NCBI RefSeq assembly: GCF_900182545.1
Contig: NZ_FXTJ01000015.1
Location: 1 to 64,000 of the forward strand
Direction: 5' to 3'
DNA length: 64,000 nucleotides
Origin: Geodermatophilus aquaeductus
Lineage (GTDB): Bacteria; Actinomycetota; Actinomycetes; Mycobacteriales; Geodermatophilaceae
Positions 28,005 through 37,716 of the stretch are shown here, one piece after another. How positions within the stretch are numbered: the stretch's first letter is position 1; each line of letters begins with the position of its first letter. The notes under the pieces are model-generated. The model was not told the DNA's origin and ran no database searches. It worked only from the letters and a program-made list of their open reading frames with translations. A program made the position numbers and the translations under genes.

Positions 28005-28586
28005 TCAGCCGACGTTGACGCCGAAGTCCTGGGCGATGCCGCGCAGGCCGGAGGCGTAGCCCTGGCCGACGGCGCGGAACTTCCAGTCCGCGCCGTTGCG
28101 GTAGAGCTCGCCGAAGACCATGGCGGTCTCGACCGAGGCGTCCTCGGTGAGGTCGTAGCGGGCGACCTCCTGGCCGTTGGCCTGGTTGACGATGCGGATG
28201 AAGGCGTTGCGCACCGCGCCGAAGTTCTGCTTGCGGTTGTCGGCGTCGTAGATCGACACCGGGAACACGATCTTCTCGACCGTCGGCGGGACACCCGCCA
28301 GGTTCACCTGGACGACCTCGTCGTCACCCTCGCCCTCACCGGTGAGGTTGTCACCGACGTGGACCACGGAGCCGTCGGGGCTGCGCAGGTTGTTGAAGAA
28401 GATGAAGCCCGAGTCGTCGGGGGTGACCCTGCCGTCGGCACCGATCATGATCGCCGACGCGTCGAGGTCGAACTCGCCGCCGGAGAACGTGTTCACGTCC
28501 CAGCCGAGGCCGACGTTCACCGCGGTCAGGCCCGGCGCCTCCTTGGTCAGCGAGACGTTCCCGCCCTTGGAGAGGCTGACACCCAT
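28005..28586 (-). CDS. terD: TerD, calcium-binding stress protein
   Basis: The 193-residue protein is a canonical TerD/TerZ-type protein. It starts [20 protein letters not shown] and has the Ca2+-site segments FDLDASAIM and [11 protein letters not shown], then GEGEGDDE, and ends [16 protein letters not shown] and the short helix that closes the family. ATG 28586 is preferred over ATG 28601 because GGGAG lies nine bases upstream and the family N-terminus begins there. It heads the operon running down to 21461. TerD proteins confer tolerance to tellurite, colicins and oxidative stress; the molecular mechanism is not settled. Confidence 0.96.
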   Translation of the reverse strand: MGVSLSKGGNVSLTKEAPGLTAVNVGLGWDVNTFSGGEFDLDASAIMIGADGRVTPDDSGFIFFNNLRSPDGSVVHVGDNLTGEGEGDDEVVQVNLAGVPPTVEKIVFPVSIYDADNRKQNFGAVRNAFIRIVNQANGQEVARYDLTEDASVETAMVFGELYRNGADWKFRAVGQGYASGLRGIAQDFGVNVG

Positions 28587-28703
28587 CAGTTGGACTCCCA
28601 TGTCACTGTCGGGGGCGCAGCGGCGGTCGCCGCTGTGCTGGACACCGGACGTGGCCGGCGCCGCCGGGGGACGGCGCGGGCGCGGGCGCCCAGCGCGGTT
28701 CCC

Positions 28704-28728
28704 CCGGCACCGCTGCGCAGGGTGCCGG
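28704..28728 (-). terminator. hairpin between terC and terD
   Basis: CCGGCACC and GGTGCCGG form an 8-bp stem with a nine-base loop, 110 bases past the terC stop. It may end the terC transcript. The surrounding 250 bases hold other GC-rich inverted repeats and must also contain the terD promoter, which I could not pinpoint. Confidence 0.4.
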
Positions 28729-28837
28729 ACGGGCACCCAGCGGAGCGGACGTGTCGTGGATGGTGCCGCACGATCACCGGGAGCAACAGGCTCACCGGCG
28801 CGAGAGGCCGGGCGTCCGCCCGCCGGTCACCTGTGCG

Positions 28838-29953
28838 TCACCGGGAGCCGCCGTCGGGCCGCTCGGCCGGCCTCGCCGCAGGGGTGCCGTGCTCCGGCCG
28901 GGACCCGGGGAGCGGCTCGGCGACCGGCTCGGCGGCCGACCCGACGACCGGCACGCCGGCGTCCCCGGCCGCGGCCGCCTCGCGGGCGTCGCGCCGGCTG
29001 CGGGCCAGGCTCGCCACCGTGGTGACCAGCAGGGTGAGGACGATGACCGACAGCGACAGCCAGGTCGGGATCTCCGGGACCACCGTGACGTGCTCGCCGC
29101 CGTTGATGAACGGCAGCTCGTTCTCGTGCAGCGCGTGGATCAGCAGCTTGACCCCGATGAAGCCGAGGATGACCGCCAGGCCGTAGTGCAGGTAGACCAG
29201 CCGGTCGAGCAGGCCGTCGATGAGGAAGAACAGCTGCCGCAGGCCCAGCAGGGAGAAGGCGTTGGCGGCGAAGACGAGGAACGTCTCCTCGGTCAGCCCG
29301 AAGATGGCCGGGATCGAGTCGACGGCGAAGAGGAGGTCGGCGCTGCCGATGGCGACCAGCGCGATGGCCAGCGGGGTGATGTAGCGCTTGCCGGCGAGCT
29401 TCGTCGTCATCCGGTCGCCGTGGTACTCGTCGGTCGTCGGGATGATCCGGCGGGTCAGCCGGAGGAAAGCGTTCTCGGTGAACTCCTCGTCCTCGCCGCC
29501 GCCGGCACGGGCCTGCGCGATCGCGGTGTAGATGAGGAACGCGCCGAACAGGTAGAAGACCCAGCTGAAGTTCTCGATCGCCGCGGCGCCGAGGAAGATG
29601 AAGACGGTGCGCAGGATCAGCGCGAAGGCGATGCCGAACAGCAGCACCTTCTGCTGCAGCTCCCGCGGCACCGCGAAGCTGGCCATGATCAGCACGAAGA
29701 CGAAGAGGTTGTCGACCGACAGGCTCTTCTCGGTGATGTAGCCGGCGAAGTACTCCCCGCCGTACTGGCCGCCGGCGAAGAGCCAGACGCCGATGCCGAA
29801 GAGGACGGCGATGGCGACGTAGACCGCCGACCAGGTCGCCGCCTCGCGCAGCGTCGGGGCGTGCGGCGTGCGCACGTGGCCGACGAAGTCGAACACGATC
29901 ATGGCCATGATGGCGGCGACGGTGATCGCCCAGACCCAGATGGGGACGTCCAT
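28838..29953 (-). CDS. terC: TerC-family membrane protein
   Basis: The 371-residue protein has eight or nine membrane helices. TerC signatures are EKSLSVDNLFVFVLIMASF (near residues 75-93) and LVAIGSADLLFAVDSIPAIF (near 200-219), with Asp/Asn residues inside the helices as in the TerC/Alx/MntP-like metal exporters. The C-terminal ~50 residues are Pro/Ala/Glu-rich and cytoplasmic. ATG 29953 has GGAGG at a normal distance. TerC relatives export Mn2+ and support metalation of secreted or membrane proteins (family knowledge). Here a yybP-ykoY riboswitch lies directly upstream, which fits that role. It precedes the terD operon but is separated by 251 bases. Confidence 0.96.
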   Translation of the reverse strand: MDVPIWVWAITVAAIMAMIVFDFVGHVRTPHAPTLREAATWSAVYVAIAVLFGIGVWLFAGGQYGGEYFAGYITEKSLSVDNLFVFVLIMASFAVPRELQQKVLLFGIAFALILRTVFIFLGAAAIENFSWVFYLFGAFLIYTAIAQARAGGGEDEEFTENAFLRLTRRIIPTTDEYHGDRMTTKLAGKRYITPLAIALVAIGSADLLFAVDSIPAIFGLTEETFLVFAANAFSLLGLRQLFFLIDGLLDRLVYLHYGLAVILGFIGVKLLIHALHENELPFINGGEHVTVVPEIPTWLSLSVIVLTLLVTTVASLARSRRDAREAAAAGDAGVPVVGSAAEPVAEPLPGSRPEHGTPAARPAERPDGGSR

Positions 29954-29959
29954 GCGGAT

Positions 29960-30092
29960 ACCTCCGGTCGACTGGCAGCTGTCAGCACCGGAGGTCTCTC
30001 CCACCGGCGACTGCAGCGACCGGCCGATGACGCCGGGGTGTCTCCACCCGTGTTGACGACGTCACCGCGAGCGGGATACTCCCCTCCACGGT
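29960..30092 (-). promoter_or_regulatory. yybP-ykoY (Mn2+-sensing) riboswitch controlling terC
   Basis: Read on the minus strand from about 30091, the leader contains GGAGGGGAGTATCCC, then GACGTCGTCAACACGG, GGCGTCATCGG and GGGAGAGACCTCCGG. These are the conserved elements of the yybP-ykoY RNA in order, with GGAGG at the 5' end and CCTCC at the 3' end forming P1. The same CCTCC (29990-29994) can instead pair within ACCTCCGGT/ACCGGAGGT (29987-29995 with 29960-29968), which buries the terC Shine-Dalgarno GGAGG. That predicts translational ON-switching when metal stabilises P1. Aptamer about 29986-30092; expression platform 29960-29995. Confidence 0.88.
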
Positions 30093-30140
30093 TCCGCGGG
30101 CACGGCTGACCGGGCCCGCGGAGTCACAGGGCAGAACGGA

Positions 30141-30173
30141 CGAGGGGCGCCCGGGGTTCCCGGGCACCCCTCG
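30141..30173 (-). terminator. hairpin terminator after the secreted hydrolase gene
   Basis: A 15-base arm CGAGGGGCGCCCGGG pairs with its near complement (one C/A mismatch) around a three-base loop, 26 bases past the stop at 30199. It insulates terC and its riboswitch from upstream transcription. Confidence 0.75.
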
Positions 30174-30198
30174 CTCCTGTGCGGGACCTGCGCAGCGG

Positions 30199-31752
30199 CT
30201 AGCGCGCGGCCAGGTAGGCGGCCCGGGCGGCGGCCAGCATCCCCGCCTTCTCCGACGCGTCGAGGTACCCGTCGCGGACCTGGGCGTCGACCGCGGCGGC
30301 GTACTGCGCGAGGTACCCGTCGACCGAGCCGTAGCGCTGCGCGAGCTCCGCCGCGGAGAACGGCTGCCAGCCGCCCCAGTTGCCGCAGACGTCGGTGATC
30401 GACGTCGTGCCGACCGGGGACAGCGCCACCGGGACCGGCCGGCCGAGCGGGACGACGGCGTCGGGGAAGCGCACCCCGCCCAGCGGCTGCGCGGTGACCG
30501 GGTCGGTCCGCGGGACCTGCAGCGCGACGCCGGGCAGGTCGTTGAACGACGCCCGGTCCCCCGCCGGGGCCGGCTGCAGCGCGAACGTCGCCGACGGCGG
30601 GAGCAGCCGCCGGTCGCCCTGGCCCGGGTGGCGCACCACCGCGACGACGTCGGCGAGGAGCGTGCGCAGGTGCGGGTTGTAGGAGATCGGGTTGCGCGGG
30701 ACGGCGACCCCGCCGTTGCACCGCAGCGCCCCGAAGACGACGGCGTCCGGATAGGCGGCGATGCCCGCGTGCGGAGCCGGCCAGTCGTAGCGGACGACGT
30801 CGCGCGGGCGCCCGGCCTCGGCGGTGACGCTCGCCCGGAGCCGGTGGTAGTCGGTGTAGGTGGCGACGTCGACGAACAGCGGGTCGCTCGTGCGGCGGGT
30901 GAGGATCTGGTCGTAGGTCAGCGGGACGCCGTCCTCGAGGACGTAGGGCCGCTGCGCCGCACCGCCGGCGAGCTGGTTGACCGCCAGCCAGTTCCCGGCG
31001 CCGGAGACCGCGACCGCGGCGTCGAAGACCCCGCGGCCGGTGCGGTCGTCGACGTTGAAGCCCTCGGCGACGAGGGTGTCGACGAACCAGGCGCTCTGGC
31101 TGATGCCGGCCAGCACCGCGGCCCGGTAGACCGGCAGCGCCGGGCCCGACGGCCGCGGCGCGGTGCCCCGCAGCAGCCGGCCGAAGTCGCGCACGATCAC
31201 CTCGCCGACGCCCTGGGCCGAGGCGGGCACGCCGGCGGAGATGGCCGTCTCCCACTGCACCCGCGCGTAGGACAGGTCCTGCCCGGCCAGCCAGCCGTTG
31301 CCGAGGCCGTCGGGGTAGACGGCGCCGTCGGGGGTGGTGTCGCCGGTGACCGGGAAGCCCTGCACCGAGGGGAGCACCGCCGGGCGGCCGCGGTTCTCCG
31401 CCTCGACGAGGACGACGTCGCTGCCGCCCGGGTCGGCGGGCGCGATGAGCTCGAACTCGCTCGTCCAGGGCACCAGGCCGCGGGCGTCCCGCGCCAGACC
31501 GGCGAGCCCGGCGACCTGCTCGCGCGGGTCGACGACGCCGGAGACGGTGCCCGTCGTGCGGGTCCAGGCCTCGCCGCCGACGGTGATCGGCGCGCTGGTG
31601 GCCTGCACCGCGGTGACCGCCGAGGCGAGCGGAGCGGAGCGGCCGTTCCCGCCCGGTGCGGCCAGCGCCGGCGCCGCCGTGCTCAGCGAGAGCGCGGCGA
31701 GGGTGGTGGCGACCAGACCGCGGCGCAGTCCGGGGGATCGCAGGAGGGACAC
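30199..31752 (-). CDS. secreted alpha/beta-hydrolase domain-containing protein
   Basis: The 517-residue protein begins with a Sec-type signal peptide: basic n-region MSLLRSPGLRRG, a hydrophobic core, and cleavage probably after APALA near residue 31. The mature part fits the large alpha/beta-hydrolase domain-containing family of actinobacterial secreted proteins, with a nucleophile-elbow candidate GISQSAW and a conserved CGNWGGW near the C-terminus. The last ~50 residues are helical (YGSVDGYLAQYAAAVDAQ). The substrate is unknown. It is monocistronic: a terminator follows and 60 bases separate it from map upstream. Confidence 0.82.
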   Translation of the reverse strand: MSLLRSPGLRRGLVATTLAALSLSTAAPALAAPGGNGRSAPLASAVTAVQATSAPITVGGEAWTRTTGTVSGVVDPREQVAGLAGLARDARGLVPWTSEFELIAPADPGGSDVVLVEAENRGRPAVLPSVQGFPVTGDTTPDGAVYPDGLGNGWLAGQDLSYARVQWETAISAGVPASAQGVGEVIVRDFGRLLRGTAPRPSGPALPVYRAAVLAGISQSAWFVDTLVAEGFNVDDRTGRGVFDAAVAVSGAGNWLAVNQLAGGAAQRPYVLEDGVPLTYDQILTRRTSDPLFVDVATYTDYHRLRASVTAEAGRPRDVVRYDWPAPHAGIAAYPDAVVFGALRCNGGVAVPRNPISYNPHLRTLLADVVAVVRHPGQGDRRLLPPSATFALQPAPAGDRASFNDLPGVALQVPRTDPVTAQPLGGVRFPDAVVPLGRPVPVALSPVGTTSITDVCGNWGGWQPFSAAELAQRYGSVDGYLAQYAAAVDAQVRDGYLDASEKAGMLAAARAAYLAAR

Positions 31753-31812
31753 GCGCAGGACTCCTTCGTCCGGGAGGGGGAGGACCCGAACGTAACGAAC
31801 CTGCGACGTGTG

Positions 31813-32598
31813 TCACACGGCAGGCACCCGCTCCGGGAGCGTGAGGACCTCGGCGCCGTCGTCGGTGATGGCGACCGTGTGCTCGCTGTGTGCCGTCCGG
31901 CAGCCCGTGGCGCTGCGCAGCGTCCAGCCGTCGGGATCGGTGACCAGCTCGTCGGTGTCGGCCATGACCCACGGCTCCAGCGCCAGCAGGAGCCCGGGGC
32001 GCAGCCGGTACCCGCGACCCGGTCGGCCGGAGTTCGGGACGTGCGGGTCCTGGTGCATCGTCGATCCGACGCCGTGGCCGCCGAACTCGGTGTTGACCCG
32101 GTACCCGGCCTCGCCGAGGACCGTGCCGATGGCGTGCGAGACGTCCCCGATGCGGGCGCCCGGGCGGGCGGCGGCGATCGCCGCGCTCAGCGCGCGCTCG
32201 GTCGCCCGGATCAGCGCGAGGCTCTCCGGCGACGCGGACTCGCCCACCACGAAGCTGATGGCGGAGTCCGCGACGATCCCGCCGAGGGAGACGGCGAGGT
32301 CGAGCGTCAGCAGGTCGCCGTCGGCCAGCGCGTAGGCGTGCGGCAGCCCGTGCAGCACGGCGTCGTTGACCGACGTGCAGATGTGGTGACCGAACGGCCC
32401 GCGCCCGAAGGAGGGCGCGTAGTCGACGTAGCAGGACTGCGCCCCGGCCTCGGTGATCATGGCCCGGGTCCACGCGTCGATCTCCAGCAGGTCGGTGCCC
32501 ACCTCGCAGCGGCTCTTGAGCGTCTGCAGGATGCCGGCGACCAGGGCGCCGGCCTCCCTGGCCCGGGGCAGATCCGTCGCGTCGAAGACCTCGATCAC
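31813..32598 (-). CDS. map: methionine aminopeptidase, type I
   Basis: The 261-residue pita-bread-fold enzyme removes N-terminal Met from nascent proteins. Metal ligands and substrate His are visible in order: HHICTSVNDAVLHGLP, LTLDLAVSLGGIVADSA, EFGGHGVGSTMHQ, LALEPWV and TAHSEHTVAI. GTG 32598 is the start, with GAGGAGG upstream. The segment GPFGHHICTSVND differs slightly from the housekeeping actinobacterial map, and there is no secY/adk context, so this is probably a second isoform. It is divergent from an XRE-family regulator across 66 bases with shared repeats. Confidence 0.93.
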   Translation of the reverse strand: MIEVFDATDLPRAREAGALVAGILQTLKSRCEVGTDLLEIDAWTRAMITEAGAQSCYVDYAPSFGRGPFGHHICTSVNDAVLHGLPHAYALADGDLLTLDLAVSLGGIVADSAISFVVGESASPESLALIRATERALSAAIAAARPGARIGDVSHAIGTVLGEAGYRVNTEFGGHGVGSTMHQDPHVPNSGRPGRGYRLRPGLLLALEPWVMADTDELVTDPDGWTLRSATGCRTAHSEHTVAITDDGAEVLTLPERVPAV

Positions 32599-32627
32599 CC
32601 TGCGTCCTCCTCGTTCGGCCGATAACG

Positions 32628-32657
32628 ATCCCGGTAAGACTATCCCGGTACTAGAAT
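32628..32657. promoter_or_regulatory. divergent promoter region with direct repeats between map and the XRE gene
   Basis: TAGTCT on the minus strand (32642-32637) is a -10 candidate for map. TAGAAT on the plus strand (32652-32657), seven bases before GTG 32665, is a leaderless -10 for the XRE gene. ATCCCGGTA occurs twice, at 32628-32636 and 32642-32650, spaced 14 bases, and overlaps or abuts both -10 elements. The XRE protein is the obvious candidate binder. Confidence 0.5.
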
Positions 32658-32664
32658 CGGTGCC

Positions 32665-32967
32665 GTGGTCCGGTTGCCGCTCACTCCCGCCGAGGTCGAA
32701 CGCGGACAGCGCCTCGGCGCCCTCCTGCGACGAGCCCGGGGGCCGAGGTCGATGCTGCACACCGCGCTGGAGGCCGGCGTCTCCCCCGAGACGCTGCGGA
32801 AGATCGAGTCCGGACGCGTGGCCACGCCCGCCTTCCCCACCATCGCGGCGATCGCCGACGTGCTCGGGCTCTCCCTCGACGCCGTGTGGGCGGAGATCAA
32901 CCCGTCCGACGGCGCGGCCGGCCCCGCGGGACCGGACCGCGCCGCGGGCCAGCGACTGGTCTCCTAG
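32665..32967 (+). CDS. XRE-family helix-turn-helix regulator
   Basis: The 100-residue protein is a single Cro/C1-type HTH domain: GQRLGALLRRARG, then ALEAGVSPETLRKIESGRV as the recognition part and FPTIAAIADVLGLSLDAVW (about residues 13-77). A short Gly/Ala/Pro tail follows. It has no ligand domain. GTG 32665 is seven bases after TAGAAT, so the mRNA is probably leaderless. It is divergent from map and likely binds the ATCCCGGTA repeats between them, making it a local regulator of itself and possibly map. It is convergent with uvrB. Confidence 0.88.
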   Translation: MVRLPLTPAEVERGQRLGALLRRARGPRSMLHTALEAGVSPETLRKIESGRVATPAFPTIAAIADVLGLSLDAVWAEINPSDGAAGPAGPDRAAGQRLVS

Positions 32968-32999
32968 CCGGTACGGCCAAGCGTGCCCAGCCGGTACGC

Positions 33000-33008
<9 letters not shown>
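32966..33008. repeat. imperfect 20-bp direct repeat between convergent stops
   Basis: AGCCGGTACG begins two 20-base copies (32966-32985 and 32989-33008) that match at 17 positions. Copy 1 overlaps the last two bases of the XRE stop; copy 2 contains the uvrB stop on the other strand. Confidence 0.6.
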
Positions 33009-35126
<2,118 letters not shown>

Positions 35127-35132
35127 GGGTCG

Positions 35133-35138
35133 ACGGTA
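35133..35138 (-). promoter_or_regulatory. -10 element TACCGT for uvrB, leaderless
   Basis: On the minus strand TACCGT ends six bases before the uvrB GTG. No SOS-type GAACnnnnGTTC palindrome is nearby. Confidence 0.5.
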
Positions 35139-35610
35139 CGACCGTCCGGTGACAGAACGCCGCGTGTGACGGGCGAGCACCCAGGGGCACGCGGGACGGG
35201 TGGCTTGCGGCCGCGACGGCGTCGTGCTCGTGCGCGTGCCCGGGACCCGATAGCGTGCCCTCTCGCAGGCGCGGTGCCGCGCCGGGGACCAGTGCCACCC
35301 GGGATGCCCGGACGAGGTCGGACCCCGGCGCCCCGCGACTCGGTACCAGGTGGGACCGGCGCCCCGCGCCGCGGCCTCCCGGACCTGCGCACGATGCCCT
35401 CCACGGCACGGCCCTCCACGGCCCCGCCGCGGAGGGCGTCGTCGTCCGAGCGGGCGCGCTCCCGTGATCTGCGCCGCGTCAGGTGTGGAGCCGCCCGGTT
35501 CGGGCAAGGGACCGGCGGGCACCGTGTGCCCAGACCCCCTGCCGACGGCCGTGGCGGGGGGCCACCGCGCCCCGGACCCGTCGGGCGCCAGTGCAGGAGG
35601 AAACACGTCC
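35139..35610. other. 472-base leader region upstream of glgX, no gene seen
   Basis: Between the uvrB promoter and the glgX start I find no convincing coding frame. TAGCGT at about 35251-35256 is a possible -10 for glgX and would give a leader of about 350 bases. Several GC-rich inverted repeats occur (for example around the CTCCACGGC duplication near 35400-35422). No known riboswitch consensus was recognised. Confidence 0.4.
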
Positions 35611-37716
35611 ATGACCCAGGTGTGGCCCGGCTCCGCCTATCCGCTCGGAGCCACCTACGACGGCACCGGGACCAACTTCGCGCTGTTCAGCGAGGCGGCC
35701 GAGAAGGTGGAGCTCTGCCTCTTCGACGAGGCGGGCAACGAGGAGCGCATCCGGCTCCCCGAGATGGACGGCTACGTCTGGCACGCCTTCCTCCCCGGCA
35801 TCCAGCCCGGGCAGCGCTACGGCTTCCGCGTGCACGGCCCCTACGACCCCGAGAACGGGCAGCGCTGCAACCCGAACAAGCTGCTGCTCGACCCCTACGC
35901 CAAGGCGATCGACGGCGCGATCGACTGGGACGAGGCCTGCTTCGGCTACCGGTTCGGCAGCGGTGAGCGCAACGACGACGACTCCGCGCCGCACATGCCG
36001 AAGTCCGTCGTGATCAACCCGTACTTCGACTGGGGCGTGGACCGCCCGCCGCGGACGCCCTACAACAAGACGGTCATCTACGAGGCCCACGTCAAGGGCC
36101 TGACGATGACCCACCCGCGGATCCCCGAGGAACTGCGCGGGACCTACGCCGGCATCGCGCACCCGGCGGTCATCGAGCACCTGCAGTCGCTGGGGATCAC
36201 CGCGATCGAGCTCATGCCGGTGCACCAGTTCGTGCAGGACGACACGCTCCTGCAGAAGGGCCTGCGCAACTACTGGGGCTACAACACGATCGGCTTCTTC
36301 GCGCCGCACAACGAGTACGCGCAGCAGACCGACGGCCAGCAGGTGCAGGAGTTCAAGGGCATGGTCCGGACCCTGCACGAGGCCGGCATCGAGGTCATCC
36401 TGGACGTCGTCTACAACCACACGGCCGAGGGCAACCACATGGGCCCGACGCTGTCGTTCAAGGGCATCGACAACCGGACGTACTACCGGCTGGTCGAGGG
36501 CGACGAGCAGTACTACATGGACACCACGGGCACCGGGAACTCGCTCAACGTCCGCACCCCGCAGGCGCTGCAGCTGATCATGGACTCGCTGCGGTACTGG
36601 GTCACCGAGATGCACGTCGACGGCTTCCGCTTCGACCTCGCCTCCACCCTGGCTCGCCAGTTCCACGAGGTGGACCGGCTGTCGGCGTTCTTCGACCTGG
36701 TGCACCAGGACCCGATCGTCAGCCAGGTCAAGCTCATCGCCGAGCCGTGGGACGTCGGCGACGGCGGCTACCAGGTGGGCAACTTCCCCGCGCTGTGGAC
36801 CGAGTGGAACGGCAAGTACCGCGACACCGTCCGCGACTTCTGGCGCGGCGAGGACGCCACCATCGGCGAGTTCGCCAGCCGCATCACCGGCTCGGCCGAC
36901 CTCTACAAGCACTCCGGGCGCCGGCCGGTGGCGAGCATCAACTTCGTCACCGCGCACGACGGGTTCACGCTCAACGACCTCGTCTCCTACAACGAGAAGC
37001 ACAACGAGGCCAACGGCGAGGGCAACAACGACGGCGAGAGCCACAACCGCAGCTGGAACTGCGGCGTCGAGGGCGAGACCGACGACCCCGAGGTCCTCGA
37101 GCTGCGCGCCCGGCAGCGGCGGAACTTCATCACCACGCTGATGCTCAGCCAGGGCGTGCCGATGCTGCTGCACGGCGACGAGCTCGGCCGCTCGCAGGGC
37201 GGCAACAACAACGGCTACTGCCAGGACTCCGAGCTGACCTGGATCGACTGGGAGTCCGTCGACGAGGGCCTGCTGGAGTTCACCAAGCTGGTCACCCGGC
37301 TGCGCACCGAGCACCCGACGTTCCGCCGCCGCCGGTTCTTCCACGGCCGGCCGGTGCGCCGCGAGGAGGGCGACCCGGTCCAGGACATCGCCTGGTTCAC
37401 CCCCGGCGGCGAGGTCATGGCCGACGAGGACTGGGACGCTGGGTTCGCCAAGTCGCTGGCGATGTACCTCAACGGCCACGGCATCCGGGAGACCGACGAG
37501 CGCGGCGAGGACGTCGTCGACGACTGCTTCTTCCTGGCCTTCAACGCCCACCACGAGCCGATCGAGTTCACCCTGCCCACCGGCGAGTACGCCGAGGGCT
37601 GGACGGTCGTCGTGGACACCGCGGAGATGGGCGAGGTCGAGCCGGTGCAGCTCAAGGCCGGTGACAGCCTGTCGGTCGCCGCCCGTGCCACCGTCGTGCT
37701 GCAGGCGGCGCCGTGA
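35611..37716 (+). CDS. glgX: GlgX, glycogen debranching enzyme
   Basis: The 701-residue protein is an isoamylase-type GH13 enzyme that cleaves alpha-1,6 branches of glycogen. It has an N-terminal CBM48-like domain ([20 protein letters not shown]). The catalytic barrel shows DVVYNHT, nucleophile region [10 protein letters not shown] near residue 337, acid [12 protein letters not shown] near 376, and [15 protein letters not shown] near 447. ATG 35611 has AGGAGGAAACACGTCC upstream. Its stop overlaps the treY start (GTGA), so the debranched glucan is made in step with TreY, which acts on linear maltodextrins. This is the TreX-like position of the TreXYZ pathway. Confidence 0.96.
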   Translation: MTQVWPGSAYPLGATYDGTGTNFALFSEAAEKVELCLFDEAGNEERIRLPEMDGYVWHAFLPGIQPGQRYGFRVHGPYDPENGQRCNPNKLLLDPYAKAIDGAIDWDEACFGYRFGSGERNDDDSAPHMPKSVVINPYFDWGVDRPPRTPYNKTVIYEAHVKGLTMTHPRIPEELRGTYAGIAHPAVIEHLQSLGITAIELMPVHQFVQDDTLLQKGLRNYWGYNTIGFFAPHNEYAQQTDGQQVQEFKGMVRTLHEAGIEVILDVVYNHTAEGNHMGPTLSFKGIDNRTYYRLVEGDEQYYMDTTGTGNSLNVRTPQALQLIMDSLRYWVTEMHVDGFRFDLASTLARQFHEVDRLSAFFDLVHQDPIVSQVKLIAEPWDVGDGGYQVGNFPALWTEWNGKYRDTVRDFWRGEDATIGEFASRITGSADLYKHSGRRPVASINFVTAHDGFTLNDLVSYNEKHNEANGEGNNDGESHNRSWNCGVEGETDDPEVLELRARQRRNFITTLMLSQGVPMLLHGDELGRSQGGNNNGYCQDSELTWIDWESVDEGLLEFTKLVTRLRTEHPTFRRRRFFHGRPVRREEGDPVQDIAWFTPGGEVMADEDWDAGFAKSLAMYLNGHGIRETDERGEDVVDDCFFLAFNAHHEPIEFTLPTGEYAEGWTVVVDTAEMGEVEPVQLKAGDSLSVAARATVVLQAAP

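Noticed and set aside
35127-35612. Extended N-terminus for UvrB (162 extra residues)
   Set aside because: The extension has no UvrB similarity, and GTG 35126 gives the conserved start with a -10 element six bases upstream.
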